NCBI RefSeq assembly: GCF_023337795.1
Contig: NZ_JALIRS010000004.1
Span: 62,001-126,000, forward strand
Source: Lysinibacillus sp. BPa_S21
GTDB taxonomy: Bacteria > Bacillota > Bacilli > Bacillales_A > Planococcaceae
Direction: 5' to 3'
Length of the DNA: 64,000 nucleotides
The position numbers and the translations under genes are program-made. The notes under the pieces were generated by a model. That model worked only from the letters and a program-made list of their open reading frames with translations. It made no database searches and was not told the origin of the DNA. This document shows, piece after piece, positions 56,976-64,000 of this stretch. The number at the start of each line of letters is the position of its first letter. Within the stretch, counting starts at the first letter, position 1.

Positions 56976-58748
56976 GCACAAATGATTATGCTGGCAGATT
57001 GGCATCCTGATATCGTGGAATTTATTATTTCGAAAATGCAAAATCCACGTATTCTACGATACCTAATCGAAAATACAACGGATAAAACAATTATTCGTCT
57101 AGCAAAAGAAAAATTAAACTTTAAACCTCTTTCAACTCAAGAGGAAGCGATGTACCAAGGTATTGTTAACTATAAAGGTATCGAAGGCTTAGGTGGTTTT
57201 GATACAGCTATTATTCGCGAAGCAGAGAACAAACTTCGCGATGGCGGTACTTACACTGTTCACAATCCAGAGTTTTTAACTGGTGCAAATATTTCTGTAA
57301 CATTAACAAAAGAATTTATGGAAGCAGTTGAAAATGACGCTGAATTCGAGCTTCGTTTCCCAGCTGTTGAAGAATATACAAAAGAAGAAATGGCTATTTA
57401 CAACAATGAGTGGCATAAAGTTGGAGATGTGCGCGAATGGGAGAAAATGGGCTATAAAGTACGCACTTACCGCACGATTAAAGCGAAGGAATTATGGAAT
57501 TTAATCAACGTTTGTGCAACGTACTCTGCAGAACCAGGTATTTTCTTCATCGACAACGCCAATGACATGACTAACGCAAAAGCTTACGGTCAAAGCGTTG
57601 TAGCGACAAATCCGTGTGGTGAACAACCACTTGCACCATATTCTGTGTGTAACTTAGCAGCTGTGAACTTAGCACAGTTTGCAAATAAAGAAGATCAAAC
57701 AATTGATTACGAAGCACTGCGTGAAACAGTTCGTGTTGGTGTTCGTATGCAGGATAATGTAATTGATGCTACACCATACTTCTTAGAAGAAAACCGTGTA
57801 CAAGCTCTTGGTGAGCGTCGTGTTGGCTTGGGCGTAATGGGCTTAGCGGACTTACTAATTTATTGTGAGAAAGAATACGGTTCAGAAGCGGGTAATGAGC
57901 TAGTTGATGAAATCTTTAAAACGATTGCTGAGACTGCTTATGAGGCGTCAACAGAGCTAGCAAAAGAACGTGGCAGCTTCCCATTCCTTGTAGGAGCAAC
58001 AGAGGAAGAGACAGCACGTTTACGTAAAGCATTTACTGAAACAGGCTTTATGCAAAAAATGCCTGCGCACATCAAAGAGCAAATTTTAGCAACAGGTATT
58101 CGCAACTCACATTTACTGACAGTAGCTCCAACTGGTTCTACTGGTACGATGGTTGGCGTGGCAACTGGTCTTGAGCCTTACTTCTCGTTCACATATTACC
58201 GTTCTGGTCGTCTAGGTAAGTTCATCGAAGTAAAAGCGGAGATTGTACAAGAATATTTAGAACGTCATCCTGAAGCAAATGAAAATGAACTTCCTGAATG
58301 GTTCGTTACAGCGATGGAGTTAAAACCAGAGGCGCATGCTGATGTACAATGTATCATCCAAAAATGGATTGATTCATCTATTTCAAAAACTGTAAACGCA
58401 CCAAAAGGTTATACAGTACAACAAGTTGAAAAAGTGTACGAGCGCTTATATAAAGGTGGCGCTAAAGGTGGTACGGTCTATGTGGATGGTAGCCGTGATT
58501 CACAAGTACTGACACTGAAAGCTGAAGAAAATGATATGGATCAACTATCATTTGAGGAAGAATTAGTAGAAGTACCAACAAAGCGTCCGGTTGTATTAGT
58601 AGATACAATCCAAGCATTAGAATCGACAACAGTTATTGGTTCGGATGTAGGGAATACTTGCCCTGTCTGCCGCAAAGGAACTGTAGAAGAAATCGGTGGC
58701 TGTAATACATGTACAAACTGTGCTGCACAGTTAAAATGTGGACTATAA
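56976..58748 (+). CDS. nrdJ: adenosylcobalamin-dependent ribonucleotide reductase, exon 2
   Basis: Codons 266-855 after splicing, starting AQMIMLADWHPDI. The catalytic core NPCGEQPLAPYSVCNLAAVN (radical Cys, Asn and Glu) and APTGSTGTMVGVATGLEP are present. The C-terminal CPVCRKGTVEEIGGCNTCTN region provides redox-active Cys for reduction by thioredoxin. The spliced protein would be 855 aa. Reduces ribonucleotides without oxygen or a second subunit but needs B12. A long upstream ORF in its own right, so it would be mis-annotated as a separate gene. Confidence 0.93.
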   Translation, partial: AQMIMLADWHPDIVEFIISKMQNPRILRYLIENTTDKTIIRLAKEKLNFKPLSTQEEAMYQGIVNYKGIEGLGGFDTAIIREAENKLRDGGTYTVHNPEFLTGANISVTLTKEFMEAVENDAEFELRFPAVEEYTKEEMAIYNNEWHKVGDVREWEKMGYKVRTYRTIKAKELWNLINVCATYSAEPGIFFIDNANDMTNAKAYGQSVVATNPCGEQPLAPYSVCNLAAVNLAQFANKEDQTIDYEALRETVRVGVRMQDNVIDATPYFLEENRVQALGERRVGLGVMGLADLLIYCEKEYGSEAGNELVDEIFKTIAETAYEASTELAKERGSFPFLVGATEEETARLRKAFTETGFMQKMPAHIKEQILATGIRNSHLLTVAPTGSTGTMVGVATGLEPYFSFTYYRSGRLGKFIEVKAEIVQEYLERHPEANENELPEWFVTAMELKPEAHADVQCIIQKWIDSSISKTVNAPKGYTVQQVEKVYERLYKGGAKGGTVYVDGSRDSQVLTLKAEENDMDQLSFEEELVEVPTKRPVVLVDTIQALESTTVIGSDVGNTCPVCRKGTVEEIGGCNTCTNCAAQLKCGL

Positions 58749-58796
58749 GCCATTTATAAAAAAGAAGCGATGTTAAAATAAACTCGTGAAGCTTTG

Positions 58797-58832
58797 GCCC
58801 CTTTGGATATGATTATCTAAAGGGGTGTTTTT
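58797..58832 (+). terminator. nrdJ terminator
   Basis: GCCCCTTTGGATA / TATCTAAAGGGGT stem followed by GTTTTT. Confidence 0.8.
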
Positions 58833-58916
58833 GTGTCGAAAAGAAAAATCGATAGGTGGATTAAAGAGGGGGAGGAACTGGCAGCAGTGGTATCCGTCTT
58901 GGTTTAATATTAAAGA

Positions 58917-59828
58917 TCAGTAAAGGACACGCCATAAATAAAAGGTAGCGTATGATTCCCAGTTTTTCCACGGAATCGATATTTCTAAAATTTCATCTTT
59001 TGTAGGCTTTCGGTCCATATTACGTACTATTTTTATCGAATTAATAAGACCCACATCATCGATTGGAAAAGCACTCTGGAACCTGAGGCAGCGCATTAAA
59101 ACATAATTGGCTGTCCAAGGACCAATTCCTCTTATTTTCATTAAGTTTTTTTCAGCATCTTTAAAGTTCATTTTCATTAATTTTTCCTTAGATAATTCGC
59201 CGCTTGCCATTAATCTAGCGATTCCAATGATATATTCACTTTTTTTTACCGTCATTTTAATATCTGCTAGGTCGGTAGGAGTTAACTGTGCAATTCGCTC
59301 GTACTGTGGGAACACCCAATACTTTTTACCATTCCATTCGATGGCATCGCCAAATGCTTCTACAAATTGCTTCTTTAAGATGTACGCAAAGGCTAAGTTA
59401 ATTTGTTGCCCTAAAACTCCCCAACATAAAGCTTCAAATAAATCGGGAATGCCAATCACTCGCAATCCATAGAATTTTTGGGCAGGCATTTTTAGGTATG
59501 GGTCTGCTTTTGCCATTTCATAAAATGGCGTTAAATCGTTATCAAGATCAAACCATTCATAAATATATTTTACAATCTCTTCCCGTTTCCACTTTTCCAT
59601 AGGTCTCATATTATTTAGGAATTGAACAACCATTTGTTTATTATTGATTACGCTTACCTGTACTAAGGACCGAATTTCCCCAATGGCTATAGCTTTTGTC
59701 ATAATATCGTTCTCTATTTCATACATGCATTCATTTTTTTCCCTTGTTAGATAGCCTAGGTTAGCATTCATGTCGAAATTGTCAGGTAATGTAATGACAA
59801 TAACATCATTAAATTCATGCCATTTCAC
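58917..59828 (-). CDS. alkA: DNA-3-methyladenine glycosylase II (AlkA)
   Basis: 303-aa HhH-GPD glycosylase that excises alkylated purines. The helix-hairpin-helix KNLMKIRGIGPWTANYVLMR is followed by the catalytic Asp region FPIDDVGLINS. The N-terminal AlkA domain and GIPDLFEALCWGVLGQQINL are typical. GTG start 9 nt after GAGGAG. Divergent from the oxygenase-ada genes, as alkA is from adaAB in B. subtilis. Confidence 0.92.
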   Translation of the reverse strand: MKWHEFNDVIVITLPDNFDMNANLGYLTREKNECMYEIENDIMTKAIAIGEIRSLVQVSVINNKQMVVQFLNNMRPMEKWKREEIVKYIYEWFDLDNDLTPFYEMAKADPYLKMPAQKFYGLRVIGIPDLFEALCWGVLGQQINLAFAYILKKQFVEAFGDAIEWNGKKYWVFPQYERIAQLTPTDLADIKMTVKKSEYIIGIARLMASGELSKEKLMKMNFKDAEKNLMKIRGIGPWTANYVLMRCLRFQSAFPIDDVGLINSIKIVRNMDRKPTKDEILEISIPWKNWESYATFYLWRVLY

Positions 59829-59993
59829 TTTTTCATTCTCCTCATCGTATTACGATTTTCTATACCTTTAATTTATCATAAAATAATCTTACCTAATTTT
59901 GTTATCTTGCTATTACATTCTAAACATCTTATTTTTTTCTAATTATGAGGTTATAGTGTTAGTTATCAAGAATGCTGATTAGGAGTTGAAAAA

Positions 59994-60707
59994 ATGATCG
60001 AAGATATAAAAACACGTGTTGAAAACTTAAATTGGGATTCTATTCAAAATGAATTAGATGGGCAAGGATTTGCAAAGCTTCCAGTAATTTTAACAAAAGA
60101 GGAATGTGAATTCTTCATAGACTTGTATTGTGAGGAAGAGCCATACAGAACGACCATCAATATGACGAGATATCGCTTTGGGAATGGGGAGTACAAATAT
60201 TTTTCCTATCCATTACCTGAAATCATCCAAAGTTTAAGAGAGTCTTTTTATCTACAATTGACCAAAACAGCCAATCGGTGGTTGCGTTTTTTTAAGAAAA
60301 CAGAACAGTTTCCAGCTCATCTTCAAGATTTTTTGAACACCTGTGCAGAATATGAACAATCTAGACCGACACCTTTACTATTAAAGTATGAATCAGGCGG
60401 CTTTAATTGTTTGCATCAAGATTTATATGGCGACGTATTTTTCCCGTTTCAAGTAGTATTTGTTTTAAATCAACGAAATAAAGACTTTTGCGGTGGAGAA
60501 TCTCTATTAGTGGAACAAATTCCTCGTGCTCAGAGTAGGGGCCATGTCATTACTTTAGAACAAGGCAGTGCGCTGATTTTTCCTACTAACCATAGACCTG
60601 TTTTGGGTAAAAAAGGATATTACAAAAATACGGTTCGTCATGGAGTAAGCACGGTTACGGCTGGAGAACGATACGGTCTTGGAATCATTTTTCACGATTC
60701 TAAATAA
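59994..60707 (+). CDS. 2OG-Fe(II) oxygenase of the ada cluster
   Basis: 237 aa. The iron triad reads HQD (NCLHQDLYGDVFFPFQ) with a distal His and the 2OG-binding Arg (VRHGVSTVTAGERYGLG). It belongs to the COG3826-type oxygenases often found beside ada genes rather than to classic AlkB. Possible role: oxidative dealkylation of DNA or RNA bases, inferred from context. RBS AGGAG. Own terminator follows. Confidence 0.82.
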   Translation: MIEDIKTRVENLNWDSIQNELDGQGFAKLPVILTKEECEFFIDLYCEEEPYRTTINMTRYRFGNGEYKYFSYPLPEIIQSLRESFYLQLTKTANRWLRFFKKTEQFPAHLQDFLNTCAEYEQSRPTPLLLKYESGGFNCLHQDLYGDVFFPFQVVFVLNQRNKDFCGGESLLVEQIPRAQSRGHVITLEQGSALIFPTNHRPVLGKKGYYKNTVRHGVSTVTAGERYGLGIIFHDSK

Positions 60708-60717
60708 AGTGAAACTT

Positions 60718-60753
60718 TGATCAGTGGGGGTTTTCTTCATCCCCCACTGATCA
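60718..60753 (+). terminator. terminator after the oxygenase
   Basis: TGATCAGTGGGGG / CCCCCACTGATCA, a perfect 13-bp stem with a T-rich loop; little U tract after it. Confidence 0.7.
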
Positions 60754-60773
60754 TTAGTTAAACCAATCGGGCT

Positions 60774-60848
60774 TTTACGGGCTGTTATCTCCTCCTAAAC
60801 TTCTCCGATTTCTCTATGTTTTGAGGTTGGAGTTTTACAGCCCGTAAA
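60774..60848 (+). promoter_or_regulatory. large inverted repeat in the adaA leader
   Basis: TTTACGGGCTGT (60774-60785) and ACAGCCCGTAAA (60837-60848), perfect 12-bp arms around a 51-nt C/T-rich loop. CTCC and GGAG inside can extend the pairing. It lies 100 nt upstream of adaA. Could be an operator pair or a structured leader; unassigned. Confidence 0.5.
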
Positions 60849-60949
60849 TGCGGGATAAAAATTAAACTTCAATATCTTGCTATTTCATTCCCAGAACTAT
60901 ACATTCTGAATTCATAGGAAGTATATTGTAAGAAGAAGAGGTGAGATAA

Positions 60950-61588
60950 ATGCCGGATAGTATCAAAAATGGACATAAAGAGAGTCATGATTTTAGAATG
61001 TTGAATGATGTTGAAATGATCACAGATGAAAAGTGGCAAGCCATACTAAATAATGATGCAGCGTACAATAATCAATTTTTCTACGCTGTAAAGTCGACAG
61101 GGATATTCTGTAAACCATCCTGTAAATCTCGCGTTCCGAAAAAAGAAAATGTATGCATTTTTCCAAACGCAGCACAAGCTCTTCGCGCAAATTTTCGCCC
61201 TTGTAAACGTTGCAAGCCTACTAATGAAAATTTGCCTGATAGCGAGTGGGTTGATTTAATTACGGAATACATTGATCAAAATTTCACAGAAAAATTAACG
61301 CTAGAATCGTTAGCAACTATTTGTCATGGAAGTCCGTATCATATGCATCGAACATTTAAAAAGATTAAAGGAATTACGCCGGTTGAGTATATACAACAAG
61401 TTAGAGTAAACGCGGCTAAAAAGTATTTGATTCAGACAAATAAAACGATAGCAGATATTGCCATATGTGTGGGTATGGCTAATGCCCCTTATTTTATCAC
61501 GTTATTTAAAAAGAAAACGGGACAGACACCGGCACAATTTCGTCAAATGAGTAAATTGGAGGAAAAGTACAATGGAAACAAAGAATAA
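60950..61588 (+). CDS. adaA: AdaA: methylphosphotriester methyltransferase and activator
   Basis: 212 aa. The N-terminal Ada metal-binding domain has four Cys (FCKPSCKS and PCKRC); the first Cys accepts a methyl from DNA phosphotriesters. An AraC-type HTH pair follows (LESLATICHGSPYHMHRTFK, IADIAICVGMANAPYFITLF). The methylated form activates the ada regulon. RBS AGAGGTG. Overlaps adaB by 17 nt. Confidence 0.94.
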   Translation: MPDSIKNGHKESHDFRMLNDVEMITDEKWQAILNNDAAYNNQFFYAVKSTGIFCKPSCKSRVPKKENVCIFPNAAQALRANFRPCKRCKPTNENLPDSEWVDLITEYIDQNFTEKLTLESLATICHGSPYHMHRTFKKIKGITPVEYIQQVRVNAAKKYLIQTNKTIADIAICVGMANAPYFITLFKKKTGQTPAQFRQMSKLEEKYNGNKE

Positions 61589-62105
61589 ACCTACCCTTTA
61601 TTGGTCTTTACTAAAGTATAAAGATTGGCATTTTTATCTTGCTTGCACTCAAAAAGGGCTTGTGTTTGTAGGTTCACAGAACAAACCATTCGAGGAATTA
61701 TTCGAATGGGCTAAGAAACGTTTTCCAGGAAGTCCATTTGTTGAAGATGTTGAAAAGCTTGAACCCTATGTTGTTGAAATCACACAGTACCTAGAAGGAA
61801 AGCGAAAAACCTTTACTGTTCCATTTGAGTATGTAGGTACGCAATTTCAGTTAGCAGTATGGCAGGCACTTTGTGAAATTCCTTATGGACAGACGAAATC
61901 CTATTCTGACATTGCCAATGATCTAAATAAACCAGCAGCTGTTCGTGCTGTGGGCGCAGCTATTGGGGCTAATCCGGTATTAATTACTGTTCCGTGCCAC
62001 CGTGTAATAGGAAAGAATGGCTCATTAACTGGCTATCGGGGTGGATTAGAAATGAAGACACTGCTCTTGGATTTGGAAAAACGTGCTTCATGTAGCAATG
62101 AGTAA
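61572..62105 (+). CDS. adaB: methylated-DNA--protein-cysteine methyltransferase AdaB
   Basis: 177 aa. Acceptor-Cys motif ITVPCHRVIG with GYRGGLEMKTLLL; DNA-binding helix AAVRAVGAAIGANP. Repairs O6-methylguanine by suicidal methyl transfer. RBS GGAGG inside adaA. The radical SAM gene follows after 14 nt. Confidence 0.94.
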   Translation: METKNKPTLYWSLLKYKDWHFYLACTQKGLVFVGSQNKPFEELFEWAKKRFPGSPFVEDVEKLEPYVVEITQYLEGKRKTFTVPFEYVGTQFQLAVWQALCEIPYGQTKSYSDIANDLNKPAAVRAVGAAIGANPVLITVPCHRVIGKNGSLTGYRGGLEMKTLLLDLEKRASCSNE

Positions 62106-62119
62106 ATGGAGGTTCCGTC

Positions 62120-62938
62120 ATGAAAAGTGAATTATTTTATAAAAATCCGAAAACCATTTTGAATAAAGGGACTGGCTTTCTTTCTGGCTATACACATTCA
62201 CTAAATCCTTACACAGGCTGCTCATTTGGATGTTCCTATTGTTATGTACGCGAAATGCCAGTAGCTCTTTTTCGAGAAGGGGAATGGGGAAATTGGGTCG
62301 ATGTTAAAAGCGGAGCTGCGAATTTATTAAAAAAGGAGCTTCATCGCGCCAAAACCAAAGGGAATGTAACGATTTTTATGTCATCAAGTACAGACCCGTA
62401 TCAACCTATAGAGCAGAAGGAAAAGGTGACGCGATCTTTACTAGAAGTTATGGTAGAAGACCCTCCTGACTTCCTATTAGTACAGACTAGAAGTCCGCTA
62501 GTAAGTCGAGATATCGATTTGCTGCAACATTTTAAAGATAAAGTTCGAGTAAGTATGACAATTGAGACAGATTCGGAAACGATACGCAAATATTTTACGC
62601 CAAAGGCACCCCCAATCCAGTCACGTTTTAAGACGTTGGAAAAATTAGCAGCAGCGGGAATACCGACCCAAGTTGCTATAGCCCCCATCTTACCGAGTGG
62701 GGAATATTTTCCTGTGAAATTAAAGCCATTTGTCGATCGGATATGTATCGATGACTACTTCATGGGCGATGGCAGTGGTGGAAAACGCACAAGCAAACTT
62801 GGTATGGAGAAAAAGTATGCCCAACTTGGTTTAGAAGAATTGTATGGACCACATGTAATTGAAAAAGTATATAACCGATTTATTGAAATCTTTCCGGAAA
62901 ATCAAGTTTATGTGAGCCAGGCTGGGTTTGAGCCGTGA
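62120..62938 (+). CDS. SPL-family radical SAM protein in the ada operon
   Basis: 272 aa. The radical SAM cluster motif is CSFGCSYC (Cys-x3-Cys-x2-Cys) at about residues 34-41. TGFLSGYTHSLNPYTGCSFG, MSSSTDPYQP and SRFKTLEKLAAAGIPTQVAI match the SplB-like (Rv2578c-type) family. RBS GGAGG. Cotranscribed with adaAB, so a DNA-repair or nucleic-acid modification role is plausible. It differs from true spore photoproduct lyase in length and lacks the clear SplB C-terminus. Confidence 0.85.
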   Translation: MKSELFYKNPKTILNKGTGFLSGYTHSLNPYTGCSFGCSYCYVREMPVALFREGEWGNWVDVKSGAANLLKKELHRAKTKGNVTIFMSSSTDPYQPIEQKEKVTRSLLEVMVEDPPDFLLVQTRSPLVSRDIDLLQHFKDKVRVSMTIETDSETIRKYFTPKAPPIQSRFKTLEKLAAAGIPTQVAIAPILPSGEYFPVKLKPFVDRICIDDYFMGDGSGGKRTSKLGMEKKYAQLGLEELYGPHVIEKVYNRFIEIFPENQVYVSQAGFEP

Positions 62939-62956
62939 AAAATAGGAAGTGATAGC

Positions 62957-63198
62957 ATGTATGAAAAGTAGCTGAAAATAGAAAAAAGACATTCACCCTG
63001 ATAGGTGCCGATATACATCCGTATCAAAGTAATACACCGGGTATTTTTGGTGGATATCGACCGAGTAAATTATATGGAAGATTAGATTGTCCCTCTGCGC
63101 TTAGAGCTATAGCAAAAGGGGGATACGTTAAACATCGTGTCACGAGAATCGCAGTGATATATACCCGTACATTTTTCATGTTGTTTCAATTTCATTAA
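62957..63198 (+). pseudogene. decayed Ada-N-like small protein gene
   Basis: ATG 62957 behind AGGAAGTG starts MYEK, then hits TAG. Restoring one base gives VAENRKKTFTLIGADIHPYQ, then GGYRPSKLYGRLDCPSALRA and IAKGGYVKHRV. That is the core of a small Ada-associated family (YGRLDCPAALRA). After KHRV the sequence diverges and ends at TAA 63196. Both a frameshift near the start and loss of the C-terminus are visible. It is the tail of the ada operon. Confidence 0.65.
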
Positions 63199-63213
63199 CC
63201 TCTTTACTTCTCC

Positions 63214-63897
63214 TTATCTCCGTTTCATACTGCGGATAAGACTTTTTGTTTCTTTATCCACACGATTAGATTCTGTAATTTTTTGCAAGGCTTTATTATA
63301 TGTAAAATCATCGAGCGTGTTGTTTCTCAAATATTCCATTGTTGGACCGGGAAGTTTCACATAACAGATAGAGACAGCCCACGCCACAGCCATTTTGGCA
63401 TAAAACCCTTCATGCTTTACACGATCCAGGAGCTTGAGTACCCTTTCGATGTATTCGGTCTAAATATAATAGTTTAGGAGCATAACCACTCCAAAGCGTA
63501 TCTCATATTCATTCTTAGAAGAAAGATAGGGCTGTAAAAACGCCCATACACGCTCTTTATTTTCCTTTGTAGATTTAAGACCTGTACAAAAGCTGTCACA
63601 TACCGACCAATTATCAATTTTTGGTACGAACGAGGCCACGTAAAACAGGCGTTCTTCAATATCTGTCTTAATATAGCCAATAACCATACCTTGCAGCATG
63701 ATTTCCTCAAAATATTCATCTTTTGCAGTTTTAAGGTACGTTCGCCAATCACCCTTTGCAATTTTTTTAGCTATTTTACGAAGCTCTGGTAGCCGAACAC
63801 CTAATACATTGTTAATTGTAGGTATAAGTGCGGCAGAAAATTTTTGATAGTCTGTATCAATGAGTTCAAACATTTGTTTTCTAATTATTTTTTCCAT
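63214..63897 (-). pseudogene. DNA alkylation repair enzyme (AlkD-type) with in-frame TAG
   Basis: ATG 63897 behind AGGAG opens a frame that reads MEKIIRKQMFELIDTDYQKF and on to VVMLLNYYI, then TAG at 63460-63462. The same frame continues without any shift (TEYIERVLKLLDRVKHEGFY ... MKRR) to TAA at 63214. Full length would be 227 aa, the size of AlkD-type HEAT-repeat glycosylases. A single nonsense change explains the break. Convergent with the ada operon. Confidence 0.8.
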
Positions 63898-64000
63898 GGG
63901 CTCTCCTATTTGTATAATTTCTTTACCTTTCCTATTTGACAACCTTACTATAACTGATTATTTTCTGTAAAAGCCAAGAATTGAATATAACAGCAAGATA

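Noticed and set aside
63283..63477. 64-codon plus-strand frame
   Set aside because: Antisense to the AlkD-type gene, whose protein sequence is clearly conserved on the minus strand.

Overview
The window is about 64 kb of low-GC Firmicute chromosome. Strong Shine-Dalgarno sites, frequent TTG and GTG starts and a gene order that follows the Bacillus subtilis yqfW-ispG-...-gcvPB-lipM backbone point to a Bacillaceae/Planococcaceae member, most likely Lysinibacillus or a close relative. The genus is an inference from gene content and repeat style, not from a database search.

Layout. 1-3.2 kb: a truncated lipoprotein gene, then a minus-strand block (yqgB-like, yqfZ-like, ispG, yqfW). 3.5-9.2 kb: Na/Pi cotransporter, yqgC-like gene, sodA, pbpA. 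9.7-14.2 kb: a Pho-box-driven pstS-pstC-pstA-pstB-phoU operon. 14.3-19.1 kb: an intergenic repeat, a degenerate VWA protein, mscS, and trpE-trpG behind a Trp T-box. 19.2-27.4 kb: yqg housekeeping genes (rpmG, yqgN, yqgQ, ltaS-type, yqgW/X/Y-like) plus a small leader ORF, an SD-sequestering hairpin and a second yidC, which together look like a MifM-YidC2 arrest-peptide switch. 27.7-32.1 kb: comGA-comGG and aroK. 32.2-36.5 kb: a tandem glycine riboswitch with gcvT-gcvPA-gcvPB.

36.8-53.3 kb is accessory. It holds a DUF418 membrane protein, a comX-comP pair without comQ or comA, endonuclease V, a SUKH protein, a 955-residue repeat-rich secreted protein, a regulator/MFS/AbgB/glutaminase cluster, and an amino-acid permease behind a second glycine riboswitch. 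53.8-58.8 kb returns to the backbone with yqhL and lipM. A B12-dependent ribonucleotide reductase gene (nrdJ) follows, split by a 419-nt group I intron and preceded by three NrdR boxes. 58.9-63.9 kb is an alkylation-repair island: alkA, a 2OG-Fe(II) oxygenase, adaA, adaB and a radical-SAM SPL-family gene, then two decayed genes (an Ada-N-like fragment and an AlkD-type gene with an in-frame TAG).

Regulatory RNA is dense: one T-box, two glycine riboswitches, one group I intron, one probable arrest-peptide hairpin and many intrinsic terminators. At least two families of GC-rich intergenic repeats are scattered through the window. No tRNA, rRNA, CRISPR array, transposase or prophage was recognised.
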